From: Acidobacteriota bacterium
GTDB lineage: Bacteria > Acidobacteriota > Terriglobia > Bryobacterales > Bryobacteraceae
Reading direction: 5' to 3'
DNA length: 61,831 nt
Assembly (NCBI GenBank): GCA_026394075.1
Contig: JAPKYX010000285.1
Span: 1-61,831 of the forward strand
Shown here: positions 37,471-45,846 of the stretch, piece after piece
How positions within the stretch are numbered: the stretch's first letter is position 1
How the letters are laid out: every line of letters begins with the position of its first letter
Made by a program: the position numbers and the translations under genes
Notes under the pieces: model-generated
What the model saw: the letters and a program-made list of their open reading frames with translations, nothing else
Database searches by the model: none
What the model was told of the DNA's origin: nothing

Positions 37471-38148
37471 ATGACCAATACACTGCACCGTTACGGCGAC
37501 GCGGAATCGTTCAACGACGACATTATCGTCTTTGCCATGTGCGGCAAGGGCGTCAATGACGAGGGCTCTGTGCCCAAGCTCCAGAAGTTTTTGTCACTGG
37601 CCGTTCCCTTCAGCCCGGTGAACATGGGCGATGGCGCGCATGGCGGCGCGCTGCGGGCCAGCAAGAAGCTGAACCCCACTTCGCACTGGAAGCGGGACCA
37701 GGAGCCCAACTTCCAGGCCGTGGTCGAAGGCATCGACAAGCCCGGCACAGCGGCCGTTGTTTTCGATAAGCGCGAGAACGCCATCGGGTTCGTGAAGGCC
37801 GTCAAGGAAGCCGATCTGGGCCTGTGCGTCAACATCTCCACCGCCGTCGAAGGAGCGGAGGCGATTCTTGATGCGGCTGGCCTGTGCCGCCACAGCATCA
37901 ACTATTCGTGCGGCTTCCAGGGGCACACCGAAAAGCTGCCCTCCACGCAAGTGCTGCAACTGACCACCATGTGCGGCCACGGCATGATCAGCCAAACCAT
38001 GGCGCGCAAGATGATCGACTTTGTGAAGGAAGGCCGCCGCACGCCACGCGAAGCCGCCAAGTACATGTCCCGCTTCTGCGCCTGCGGCGTCTACAACCCG
38101 CAGCGGGCGGAGCGGATCATCGAAGTGGCTCGCAAGAAGATGGAGTAA
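37471..38148 (+). CDS. conserved Cys-rich protein of unknown function
   Basis: 225 residues, no signal peptide or membrane helix. At least seven cysteines are clustered in short motifs: FAMCGKG near the start, GLCRHSINYSCGFQG mid-protein, then TTMCGHGMIS and SRFCACGVYNPQRAERI near the end. The pattern suggests a metal or Fe-S site. I do not recognise the family. It is the third gene of the MFS-ferredoxin operon, so it may act on the transported compound using electrons from the ferredoxin. Confidence 0.78.
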   Translation: MTNTLHRYGDAESFNDDIIVFAMCGKGVNDEGSVPKLQKFLSLAVPFSPVNMGDGAHGGALRASKKLNPTSHWKRDQEPNFQAVVEGIDKPGTAAVVFDKRENAIGFVKAVKEADLGLCVNISTAVEGAEAILDAAGLCRHSINYSCGFQGHTEKLPSTQVLQLTTMCGHGMISQTMARKMIDFVKEGRRTPREAAKYMSRFCACGVYNPQRAERIIEVARKKME

Positions 38149-38191
38149 CTACAACCCGCCCAGCAGGTTGGGGGTGGCGTTCCGGCCGAGA

Positions 38192-38389
38192 CTATCCAGC
38201 CTTGGCCAATGGCAGCGGCTCAGCAGGCTGGACGGGCGCAACCCGCTTGGGGCTGCGGGAGACACGAGGCCAATTGCGTTCGGCAGCGGAGCGCTGCAAG
38301 TCCGCAACAATGGCATCGAGATCGTAGTTGAACTTAGCCGCGTGTTCTTCACGAAAGCGGCGGATTTCTTCGACGATGGGATCTTCCAT
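38192..38389 (-). CDS. putative antitoxin paired with PIN toxin
   Basis: 65 residues from the ATG at 38389 (EDPIVEEIRRFREEHAAKFNYDLDAIVADLQRSAAER). Such short proteins commonly follow PIN-domain genes. It starts 6 bases after the PIN gene stop. No DNA-binding motif is obvious. Partner status is inferred from the pairing only. Confidence 0.65.
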   Translation of the reverse strand: MEDPIVEEIRRFREEHAAKFNYDLDAIVADLQRSAAERNWPRVSRSPKRVAPVQPAEPLPLAKAG

Positions 38390-38394
38390 GTAAT

Positions 38395-38868
38395 TCAGTC
38401 TCCCATTAGCTGGGCGGGCGTGCAAATGGTCGGAATGCGGAAACCCTCGGCCTCAAAGAGCACTCGGAGCTTGGCCGTCACTTCGGCTGAGGCAATATGG
38501 CGGCAGTTCCAAGTGAGTAAGAAATCCATTCCTTGGTTGGCGGCGATGGCGATATGCAGTGCATCTTCCATCGCTTTCGCTGGGACGATAGCGCGATGGA
38601 CCAATGAACTGGCCAAGTCCTGCGACACCTGATCAATCGGCAAAGAGGGGATACCCTCTAGTTCAGCCAGCCGCCGGGCTGCCGCGAGTGGATCCCCCTG
38701 GGCGGCCTCGACCAGGACGATATCCGAAACATACAAATCGAACCGGTGCCGGTGGCCATTCCACCATTCGAGCGTGAGTTGCTGATTGGCCGCCACCACC
38801 AGATCGCGACTGGGGCGCGAAGTGAGGTAGCTGGCGACGCTTGTTTCGATGTAGACGCTGCCTTTCAC
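38395..38868 (-). CDS. PIN-domain toxin, VapC-like
   Basis: 157 residues. The PIN fold is indicated by YIETSVASYLT (first acidic residue Glu), VSDIVLVEAAQGD, KAMEDALHIAIAANQGMDFLLTWNCRHI (acidic and polar active-site residues) and an Mg2+-dependent RNase architecture. The first acidic residue is Glu rather than the usual Asp, as in a common subgroup. It precedes the small putative antitoxin, the reverse of the usual antitoxin-first order. Confidence 0.82.
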   Translation of the reverse strand: MKGSVYIETSVASYLTSRPSRDLVVAANQQLTLEWWNGHRHRFDLYVSDIVLVEAAQGDPLAAARRLAELEGIPSLPIDQVSQDLASSLVHRAIVPAKAMEDALHIAIAANQGMDFLLTWNCRHIASAEVTAKLRVLFEAEGFRIPTICTPAQLMGD

Positions 38869-38911
38869 AGGCTCTATTGTGACGCAGCGCGTTAGGCCTA
38901 GACGCCTTCCG

Positions 38912-40105
38912 CTATTGCCCGCGCCGGGTTTCGATTCGGGCGGGCGTGTAGCCTTCCCATTCCCACGGCGTCACGGTGTTGCCGAAAAGCTTCTCCAGTA
39001 GTGGACGGAAGGCTTGCTCGCCGTTGTCGCTGTTGGTCAGCAGGATCATGCACGCCCGGCGGCGCTCAAAGCAGATCATGTAGTTCTGCGCGCCGTCACC
39101 GTGGCCTTCCTTGAAGAAGGCGGGGCCGAACTTAGTTCGAGTCAACAGTCCCCAACCGAGACCATAGGCCAAGCCGACGGCCGCCGCTTCGGTTCCCTCC
39201 GGTTCATCAGGGCCGGTGGGGAACTGGTGCAAGGTGCGGATGGGGATCGCGGGCGACAGCATCGTCTGCCTCGTGGCGGGCTTCATCAATTTGTCCGCCA
39301 TCAGGGCCGTGGCAAAGGTGGCCAAGTCCTCTGCGCTGCTGGTCATTGAGCCCGCACCGCGAGCCGGGAAGCGCCGGGTCTGCGATCTAAACTGGCCCGT
39401 TGTGTCAAACCGGTCCGCGACGTTCGCCTCAAACTCCGCGCGGTAGATCAGGCCCGTGCGCCGCATCCCCAGCGGGTCAAACAACGCCGTCTGCATCAAC
39501 TGGTCCAGCGGCTTGCCCTGCTGCTGCTCAATCAGGAACTGGAGCAGATTGAGGCCTTCGCCGGAATACTGATACCGCGAGCCGGGCTTGAAGTGCAGGT
39601 GCATCTTCTTGTCTGGCTCGAGGAAGGCAAAGTTGAGTAGCCCGGCGGTGTGGGACAGCAGCATGCGTGGCGTGACGGCCAGCCATGCCGGATCCTTCAC
39701 CAGCTCTGACGCGATCTCGCGATAGGGCTCAAAGGTGTTCAGCGGCTGGCCCAATTGCTCCGCCACCGGCCGGTCAAGCGAAAGCTTGCCTTGTTCCACC
39801 AGCTGCATGGCGTAGGTGGCGAAGACGCCCTTGGTGATCGAAGCGGCCCAAAGCGTGGTCTCGCGATCAAAGGGCAGCTTGGGGTCCAGCCGCCGCAGTC
39901 CAAAGGCGTAGCTCCAGACCAGGCGCCCTTGGTCAACAATGGCGATCTGGGCGCCGGTGACGTGCGCATCGGTCAACGTCTTTTGGGCAAACGCTTCCGC
40001 TTCACGAGCGCTGATCTTTGATCCATCCAAGCGACGGATCGCTGGCTCGGCGGCGAGGCCGCTGGCGAAACACACCACAATGCCGAAGGCCCCGAGAGTA
40101 CTCAT
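38912..40105 (-). CDS. secreted class C beta-lactamase-like serine hydrolase
   Basis: 397 residues from the ATG at 40105, with a signal peptide (about 1-19). The SxxK nucleophile motif is SITK (in AASITKGVFATY) and the YxN-equivalent is YSG (RYQYSGEGLNLLQFL); further family features are TLHQFPTG and FKEGHGDGAQNYM. This places it in the beta-lactamase/D-aminopeptidase/esterase superfamily acting in the periplasm. Actual substrate (peptidoglycan peptide, ester or beta-lactam) is not readable. Confidence 0.85.
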   Translation of the reverse strand: MSTLGAFGIVVCFASGLAAEPAIRRLDGSKISAREAEAFAQKTLTDAHVTGAQIAIVDQGRLVWSYAFGLRRLDPKLPFDRETTLWAASITKGVFATYAMQLVEQGKLSLDRPVAEQLGQPLNTFEPYREIASELVKDPAWLAVTPRMLLSHTAGLLNFAFLEPDKKMHLHFKPGSRYQYSGEGLNLLQFLIEQQQGKPLDQLMQTALFDPLGMRRTGLIYRAEFEANVADRFDTTGQFRSQTRRFPARGAGSMTSSAEDLATFATALMADKLMKPATRQTMLSPAIPIRTLHQFPTGPDEPEGTEAAAVGLAYGLGWGLLTRTKFGPAFFKEGHGDGAQNYMICFERRRACMILLTNSDNGEQAFRPLLEKLFGNTVTPWEWEGYTPARIETRRGQ

Positions 40106-40155
40106 GCCTGTGATACGCAGCGCCTGGGCCGGCTGTTCCTTCAACCAAAAGAAAT

Positions 40156-40188
40156 CGGCCGGAGTAGGGCGAACCCTCACTCCGGCCG
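40156..40188 (-). terminator. intrinsic terminator of the redox cluster
   Basis: A 10-bp perfect stem (CGGCCGGAGT at 40156-40165 with its complement at 40179-40188) lies 20 bases past the stop of the binding-protein gene, followed on the minus strand by a T-rich stretch (ATTTCTTTTGG). Confidence 0.75.
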
Positions 40189-40208
40189 GTTTGTGTTGAC
40201 CGCTCTGC

Positions 40209-41180
40209 TTAGCCCAGATACTTCTTTAGGTCGGGGTTTAGCTGCTCTTTCACTTCGGGGCTGTCCAGATCCGGGGCCGTGATCAGGCGTGGGGCCAGAT
40301 TGTTAATCTTGATGACGGCCTCACCCCGGGCCGCCTTCACCGCCGCGATGACGCTTTCATAGCCCATCTTGAAGGGATGCTGGACAACCAGCGAATCGAT
40401 CAAGCCGGCCTTCAGGTCATCCAGCAGCGTGGGGCTCCAGTCGAAGCCCACCATCTTCACCTTGCTCTTGCGCTGCTTCAAGGCTTGCGCGGCACCGACG
40501 GCGCTGGATTCGTTCGAGGCGAACAAAGCATCAAGATCCGGGAACGCTGTCAGCATGTTCTCCGAGATGGCTAGCGACTTAGCAAAATCGGCCATGCCGA
40601 AGCGCTTGTCCATCACCTTGATGTCCGGGAAGTCTTTCTTGATCCGGTCTTCAAAGCCAGCTTCACGGGCCATGGTGGACGCGGCACCGGGCTGCACGGC
40701 CACGATGACGATCTTGCCCTTGCCGTTCAGGATCTTGCCCATCCGCTCGGCCGCCAGCTCGCCGGCCTTGTAGTTGTCGGTGGCCACCTGAGAGGAGAAC
40801 TTGTCGGTGGCGATGGGCGAATCAAAGATCACTACGGGGATCTTCTGCGCCACTGCGCGATCAACGACACTCACCATCACCTTCTCGTCGATGGGTGCCA
40901 AGCAAATGGCGTCCACCTTGCGGTTGATCATGGTGTCGATAATCTGCAACTGGCCATTGAAATCAGTCTCGGTGGCCGGGCCGTTCCAGATGATCTCGAC
41001 GCCGGTCTCCTGCGAGGCCTTCACGGCACCCGCGTGGACGGACTGCCAGAACAGGTGGGCGCGCCCCTTGGGAATTACCGCCACTTGCTTCTTGCTGGAA
41101 CGGTTGCACGCGGTGAGAGCGGCTCCGCCCGCGGCGGCCAGGAAGCGGCGGCGCCCGGTGAACGTGGTAGAAGGCGTCAT
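40209..41180 (-). CDS. sugar ABC transporter-type substrate-binding lipoprotein, orphan
   Basis: 323 residues of the RbsB/Peripla_BP_4 class (LQIIDTMINRKVDAICLAPIDEKVMVSVVDRAVAQKIPVVIFDSPI, ASNESSAVGAAQAL). The N-terminus has a twin-arginine-like RRRFLAAAGG and a lipobox LTAC, so it is an anchored periplasmic protein. No permease or ATPase gene is in the neighbourhood. It overlaps the preceding di-heme peroxidase gene by 4 bases, a pairing that suggests a sensory or sugar-linked redox role rather than transport alone. Confidence 0.86.
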   Translation of the reverse strand: MTPSTTFTGRRRFLAAAGGAALTACNRSSKKQVAVIPKGRAHLFWQSVHAGAVKASQETGVEIIWNGPATETDFNGQLQIIDTMINRKVDAICLAPIDEKVMVSVVDRAVAQKIPVVIFDSPIATDKFSSQVATDNYKAGELAAERMGKILNGKGKIVIVAVQPGAASTMAREAGFEDRIKKDFPDIKVMDKRFGMADFAKSLAISENMLTAFPDLDALFASNESSAVGAAQALKQRKSKVKMVGFDWSPTLLDDLKAGLIDSLVVQHPFKMGYESVIAAVKAARGEAVIKINNLAPRLITAPDLDSPEVKEQLNPDLKKYLG

Positions 41181-42181
41181 TGCGGGAAGCTCTTCGGCTC
41201 CGTGATCGACTGCCAGCCTTCGCCATTCAGTGACTTCATGAACTCCACCAGGTCCGTCTTGTCCTGCGCCGTCAGGTTCAGCTTCTTCATGCGCTCATCC
41301 AGGTTCTTGTTCGGCAGGCCACCCTTGTCGTAGAAGTCCACCACTTCTTCCAGCGTCTTCAGCGACCCGTCATGCATGTAGGGTGCCGTGCGGGCGATGT
41401 CGCGCAATGTAGGGGTCTTGAAGGCACCCCAGTCGGCCGCATTCTTGGTGACCGCAAACCGGCCCTCGTCGGGTGTGGGCTTGTCGGTGCCGACGCCCAG
41501 GTTGTGATAGGCGTTGGTGGTGAAGTTGATCCCTTCGTGGCACTGGTCGCACTTGGCTTTGTTCAGGTAGACATTCATGCCGCGAACGGCGGCGGCGGAG
41601 AGCTGCTTCCTGTCGCCAGCCTTGTAGCGGTCATAGGGCGAGTTGCCGGAAAGCACCGTCCGCTCAAAGGTGGCAATCGCCATCGCGACGTGGTTGATGT
41701 CGAAGTTCTCAGTTCCGAAGACCTTGGCGAACAGCTTCCGGTAGCCTTCGACGCCCTTCAGTGTCTTCACGACAGACTCATGGGTGTTGCCCATCTCGAT
41801 GGGGTTGGCCATTGGTCCGATGGACTGCTCCTCCAGCGACTTGGCCCGCCCGTCCCAGAACTGCGCCAGCGAGTAGGCGCGGTTGATCACCGTCGGCGCG
41901 CTGCGTCCGCCGCGCTGGCCCTTGATGCCGTCAGAAACTGCCTTGCCATCGGTGTAGGCAAACTTCGGACTGTGGCAAGTGGCGCAAGAGACCGTGCCGT
42001 CGGCCGAGAGGCGCTTGTCATAGTAGAGGAGCTTGCCCAACTCGGCCTTCTCGGCCGTGTAGGGATTCTCCTTCGGGAAACGAACTGGCAGCAGACCCAG
42101 CGGAATCGCCGGGCCGTCGGCCGCCAAAGCAACGAAAAGGGCCGGCGCCAGTAGCGCCAGCCCGAGCAGAACCTTTTTCAT
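41177..42181 (-). CDS. di-heme cytochrome c peroxidase / MauG family protein
   Basis: 334 residues with a signal peptide (about 1-20). Two c-type heme sites are present: SCATCH near residue 67 and KCDQCH in the middle. A typical TAPYMHDGSLKTLEEVVDFYDKGG block supplies the axial Met region. Members reduce H2O2 in the periplasm or carry out MauG-like oxidations. It sits in the four-gene minus-strand cluster after the Cys-rich exported protein. Confidence 0.93.
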   Translation of the reverse strand: MKKVLLGLALLAPALFVALAADGPAIPLGLLPVRFPKENPYTAEKAELGKLLYYDKRLSADGTVSCATCHSPKFAYTDGKAVSDGIKGQRGGRSAPTVINRAYSLAQFWDGRAKSLEEQSIGPMANPIEMGNTHESVVKTLKGVEGYRKLFAKVFGTENFDINHVAMAIATFERTVLSGNSPYDRYKAGDRKQLSAAAVRGMNVYLNKAKCDQCHEGINFTTNAYHNLGVGTDKPTPDEGRFAVTKNAADWGAFKTPTLRDIARTAPYMHDGSLKTLEEVVDFYDKGGLPNKNLDERMKKLNLTAQDKTDLVEFMKSLNGEGWQSITEPKSFPQ

Positions 42182-42212
42182 GAACCTCTCCCCGGACAAC
42201 TGAATTGTCAGC

Positions 42213-42737
42213 TTACTTCTTCACGAAACCCTGAACATACAAGGCCGAGAAACCAGCGTGCGAGGTCAGCGTGCCGGTCACTTCCATGATGTGAGCCGTG
42301 TGCTCGGCCGCCGCCTTGCGGAAGTCCGCCGTCTGGCCGTCGCGGCGTGGGTCATGCTCTTCGTCCATCAACATGTAGAGGCTGCCGTCTTCGGTCAGCA
42401 GGCCGATCGGTTGGCCATTGTTGATGCACTTCTGGCCGCAGGCGCGATGCTTTTCGCCGTGCTTGCCCACCTGCAGGTAGCAGGAGAAGTCCACGATCTC
42501 ACCCACCAGCGTCGCCACTTTGCCGGGTTGCGGCTTGCCGTCAACCGAAGCGCCCATCGTGGTGCCGGACCACGCTTCCGGCGTCTTCTCGCCCATCTTG
42601 CCCATCGGGGCGGCGTAGGTGCCCTTCTCTACCGTCATCTGCGGTTGCAGAATCGGGGTCTTCTTCTTGGCCTGGGCCATCAATACACCAGTGAGGGCCA
42701 GGGCGCTCATCGCGACCACTGCGAGTGTCTTCTTCAT
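42213..42737 (-). CDS. exported Cys-containing protein of redox cluster
   Basis: 174 residues with a signal peptide (about 1-21). The core, VGEIVDFSCYLQVG...HRACGQKCINNGQPIGLLTEDGSLYML, has three spaced cysteines and an OB-fold-like feel; similar small exported proteins are common in Acidobacteriota near heme proteins. No characterised relative is known to me. It lies between the aldo/keto reductase and the di-heme peroxidase genes. Confidence 0.78.
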   Translation of the reverse strand: MKKTLAVVAMSALALTGVLMAQAKKKTPILQPQMTVEKGTYAAPMGKMGEKTPEAWSGTTMGASVDGKPQPGKVATLVGEIVDFSCYLQVGKHGEKHRACGQKCINNGQPIGLLTEDGSLYMLMDEEHDPRRDGQTADFRKAAAEHTAHIMEVTGTLTSHAGFSALYVQGFVKK

Positions 42738-42764
42738 GGAATCAATTCTCCTTCGTCTAAATGT

Positions 42765-43658
42765 CTAGCCGCGGACGCTGGCCGCAGGGATCTTCTTCAA
42801 CAGATCTTCCATCTCCGCGCGGGATTCCGCGCCGATGGTAAAGCAATCGATTTCGTTGTGAGCCAGGTGGAACTGCAAAGCTTCATCGGCCTTGTGCCGC
42901 AGCTTGCCCGCGCCCAATACCTTCATGCCGATCAAGCCCTTGCCCTTGGCTTTCATTTGCTTCATGACAGCCAGCACGGTCTGCGGATCGGCATCCATGG
43001 CCGTGCCGACAGGGTTGAAGCGGACCAGGTCCACTTGCACCCAGTCAGAATCGCGCGCTGCCTTCAGGGCTTCCAGCGTATGACAGGAAGTGCCATGCGT
43101 GCGCACGATGCCTTTTTCGCGAGCCTCGCTGATCACCGCCATCGCGCCCTTTTTGCGCTCCGGCCAGTCCTTGTCCACCATCGTGTGCAACAGCAGAATG
43201 TCGATGTAGTCGGTGTTCAGTTCGCGGCGGAAGCGGTCGAGATCGGCGCGCATCTCCTTCTCGGTGGAGGCATGCGTCTTGGACAGAATCTGCACCTTAT
43301 CGCGCTTCACCGTCTTCAACGCTTCGCGCACATGCGGGTGGGTGCCGTACTGATCGGCTGAATCCCAGAAAGTGACTCCGTTATCGTGGGCCGCGCGGAA
43401 CAGTTCGCCCAACCCTTGCAGGCCCAGCTTGCGGGTCTGGTTGGAACTGCCACCAACGCCGTTGGTGCCACTGCCTTGGGCCAACCGGCTGAGCTCGATC
43501 TTCATCGGCCCCAGGATCACGCGATCCGTGCCCAGTTTCTTGGTGGTGGCGGCATAGGCCGAATAGGGAAAATTGTTCAGCGCAGCCATGGCCGCGGCAC
43601 CGCCGGTCAGAAAATGACGGCGCTGCATCGTGTGGCAAGGGGTGGGACGCATAGACAT
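42765..43658 (-). CDS. Tat-exported aldo/keto reductase
   Basis: 297 residues from the ATG at 43658, with GGAGG seven bases upstream. A twin-arginine signal (RRHFLTGGAAAMAAL) precedes an AKR barrel. The catalytic tetrad is visible: Asp and Tyr in FWDSADQYG, Lys in ILSKTHAS, His in ILLLHTMVDKDW. Tat export implies folding with its nicotinamide cofactor before transport, unusual for an NADPH enzyme. It heads the redox cluster that ends at 40209. Confidence 0.88.
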   Translation of the reverse strand: MSMRPTPCHTMQRRHFLTGGAAAMAALNNFPYSAYAATTKKLGTDRVILGPMKIELSRLAQGSGTNGVGGSSNQTRKLGLQGLGELFRAAHDNGVTFWDSADQYGTHPHVREALKTVKRDKVQILSKTHASTEKEMRADLDRFRRELNTDYIDILLLHTMVDKDWPERKKGAMAVISEAREKGIVRTHGTSCHTLEALKAARDSDWVQVDLVRFNPVGTAMDADPQTVLAVMKQMKAKGKGLIGMKVLGAGKLRHKADEALQFHLAHNEIDCFTIGAESRAEMEDLLKKIPAASVRG

Positions 43659-43785
43659 CGGCAAGCCTCCAGTATCCGTAAAGTTATCACAATAAGGAGG
43701 GGGATACGGGAATAAAGCAACTGACGTTGGGCGGCTGTCCAGCGTCGAGGTCCCGAAATTTCAGGCCGGGCGGACCGCCACAGCG

Positions 43786-43956
43786 CTAGCGCTGAAACTG
43801 GGGAAGGCCTGGCAATTCCGGAGCTGCCGGGCGATAGGCCGGTTTGGGCTTCGGCCGCGGGCTGCCGCCGTCCGGGGTCCCCGGCAGGACGGAGCCCAGC
43901 ATCGCGATTCCGGCCACCGCCAGGACGCCCAGAAATCGAATCAATGTAAGCCTCAT
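43786..43956 (-). CDS. small exported proline-rich peptide (hypothetical)
   Basis: 56 codons from the ATG at 43956: a basic N-terminus and hydrophobic helix (MRLTLIRFLGVLAVAGIAML), then a Pro/Lys-rich tail ending PGLPQFQR. It is the only plausible coding frame in the 494-base gap between the aldo/keto reductase and gamma-glutamyltransferase genes. There is no clear ribosome site, so it may not be expressed. The rest of the gap shows nothing recognisable. Confidence 0.4.
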   Translation of the reverse strand: MRLTLIRFLGVLAVAGIAMLGSVLPGTPDGGSPRPKPKPAYRPAAPELPGLPQFQR

Positions 43957-44152
43957 GCAATCGAATACGAACGAGGTTAAGTTTTGTTTCGTGAAAATCT
44001 CGTGAACTTTGTTTGGGTGGGGGTGAATTGCTCGTGATCACGGCAATCGATCCCGCCCCGGTTCCGAGGCCAGCGTCCTGGACCCATCTCCATTCAGCTA
44101 TAACAGTGTTGGCCCGGTCCCCGACGGATCTGAGGAGGAGACGTTCCGATCC

Positions 44153-45838
44153 ATGAGCTTTCGCCAATTGTTTTGCCTAGCTGCCCTTCCGATGACCCTC
44201 GCCAGTGCCCAGGAGCGCACCCAGGCCCGCAGCGTCGTCATGACCAGCCACGGCATTGTGGCCACTTCGCAGACGCTGGCCTCGCAAGCGGGGGCGCAAG
44301 TACTGGCTCGCGGAGGCTCAGCCGTGGATGCGGCCATTGCCGCAAACGCCATGTTGGGCTTGGTGGAGCCCATGATGGACGGCATTGGCGGCGACCTGTT
44401 CGTGATCTACTACGAGGCCAAGACGGGCAAGCTTTACGGCTACAACGGCAGCGGCCGCGCCGGACGCAATGTGTCGATTGCCGCGTTGAAGGCCAAGGGC
44501 TTGTTCAGTATGCCCACCAAGGGCATCCACACGGTGACGGTTCCTGGAGCGGTGGAAGGTTGGGATCAGCTGCACAAGAAGTTCGGCAAACTGCCCTGGC
44601 GGGACCTGCTGCAACCCGCCATTTATCACGCCAAGAATGGCTTTCCGGTGACCGAGATCATCCAGTACGACTGGGAGGCCGGCACCTCCGCGCTGCGCAG
44701 TGACGACAACGGCCGCCGTGTTTTCCTGAACGCTCAAGGCCGCGCGCCGCAGCCGGGTGAGGTCTTCAAGAATCCTGAACTCGCCAAGGCGTATGGCATT
44801 CTGGCCGACGGCGGCGCGGCCGCCTACTACAAAGGGCCGATCGCGCAGGCCATTCTGCAAACCTCGAAGCGCCTGGGTGGGCTACTGACGGCGGAAGATC
44901 TGGCCACCCATCAAGGCGAGTGGGTGGAGCCGATCTCCACCACCTACCGCGGCTGGAAAGTGTTTGAGCTGCCACCCAACGGGCAGGGCATTGGCGCATT
45001 GCAGATGCTGAACTTGTTTGAAAAATTCGATCTGCCGTCGATGGACCCGCTTTCGGCGAAGGCTCTCCACCTGAAGATCGAGGCCCAAAAGCTGGCCTAT
45101 CAGGATCTGCGCCAGTATGTGGGCGATCCCCGGTTTGTGAAGGTGCCGGTGGCGGGGATGCTCGACAAGGGCTATGCCCAGGAGCGGTCCGAGCTGATCT
45201 CGCGCGAGCGGGCCAATTGTGAAACGTCGCCCGGCATGCCTCCGGCCAAGGGCTCAGGCAATACCATCTATCTGTCGGTGGTCGACCGGGAGGGCAACAT
45301 CGCTTCCTGGATCCAGTCCATCTCGGACCTGTGGGGCTCCTACGTCGTGGTCGATGGCATGGGGTTCACGCTGCATGACCGGGGCGGCGGCTTCTTGTTT
45401 GACGAATCGCAGGCCAATTCGCTGGCACCGGGCAAGCGGCCTTTCCACACCATCATTCCGGGCTTCATGCAAAAGGGAACGCAATCGATCGGCTTCGGCA
45501 TCATGCGCGGGTTGAACCAAAGCCAGGCGCATGCCCAGTTTGTCTCTTATGTGGTGGACCATGGCGCGAACATTCAGATGGCGCTGGAAGGGGCGCGCTT
45601 CACGCGCCGGTCTTACCAGGGCTGCGAGGTGTTGATCGAGAATCGCGTGCCTGCAGCTGAGCTGGACCAGTTGCGCGCGTTGGGGCACAATATCGATTTG
45701 CGCGGTGCCTATTCCGGCCAGATGGGCGGCGGTCAAGCGGTGATGTTTGATTCGGCCACCGGCGTCAAGTTCGGCGCCTCAAGCCCGCGCAAAGATGGCG
45801 CGGCCATTCCCGAGCCAGTTCCGTATTGGCCAAAATAG
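44153..45838 (+). CDS. ggt: gamma-glutamyltransferase family protein
   Basis: 561 residues with a signal peptide (about 1-19). It matches the GGT precursor: GGSAVDAAIAANAMLGLVEPMMDGIGGDLFVIYYEAKTGKLYGYNGSGRA, GAVEGWDQLHKKFGKLPWRDLLQPAI, and the autoprocessing site at Thr371 (GNTIYLSVVDREGN). In the best-known enzymes the site reads NTTHYSVVD; here the second Thr and the His are replaced by Ile and Tyr, so processing or substrate may differ. The family transfers or hydrolyses gamma-glutamyl groups of glutathione in the periplasm. Only 8 bases separate it from the AhpD-like gene. Confidence 0.9.
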   Translation: MSFRQLFCLAALPMTLASAQERTQARSVVMTSHGIVATSQTLASQAGAQVLARGGSAVDAAIAANAMLGLVEPMMDGIGGDLFVIYYEAKTGKLYGYNGSGRAGRNVSIAALKAKGLFSMPTKGIHTVTVPGAVEGWDQLHKKFGKLPWRDLLQPAIYHAKNGFPVTEIIQYDWEAGTSALRSDDNGRRVFLNAQGRAPQPGEVFKNPELAKAYGILADGGAAAYYKGPIAQAILQTSKRLGGLLTAEDLATHQGEWVEPISTTYRGWKVFELPPNGQGIGALQMLNLFEKFDLPSMDPLSAKALHLKIEAQKLAYQDLRQYVGDPRFVKVPVAGMLDKGYAQERSELISRERANCETSPGMPPAKGSGNTIYLSVVDREGNIASWIQSISDLWGSYVVVDGMGFTLHDRGGGFLFDESQANSLAPGKRPFHTIIPGFMQKGTQSIGFGIMRGLNQSQAHAQFVSYVVDHGANIQMALEGARFTRRSYQGCEVLIENRVPAAELDQLRALGHNIDLRGAYSGQMGGGQAVMFDSATGVKFGASSPRKDGAAIPEPVPYWPK

Positions 45839-45846
45839 AGGTGCCG

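Noticed and set aside
43607-44167. 186-codon minus-strand frame between the aldo/keto reductase and gamma-glutamyltransferase genes
   Set aside because: It overlaps both gene ends, has no start signal and no recognisable pattern; the 56-codon frame in another phase is more protein-like.
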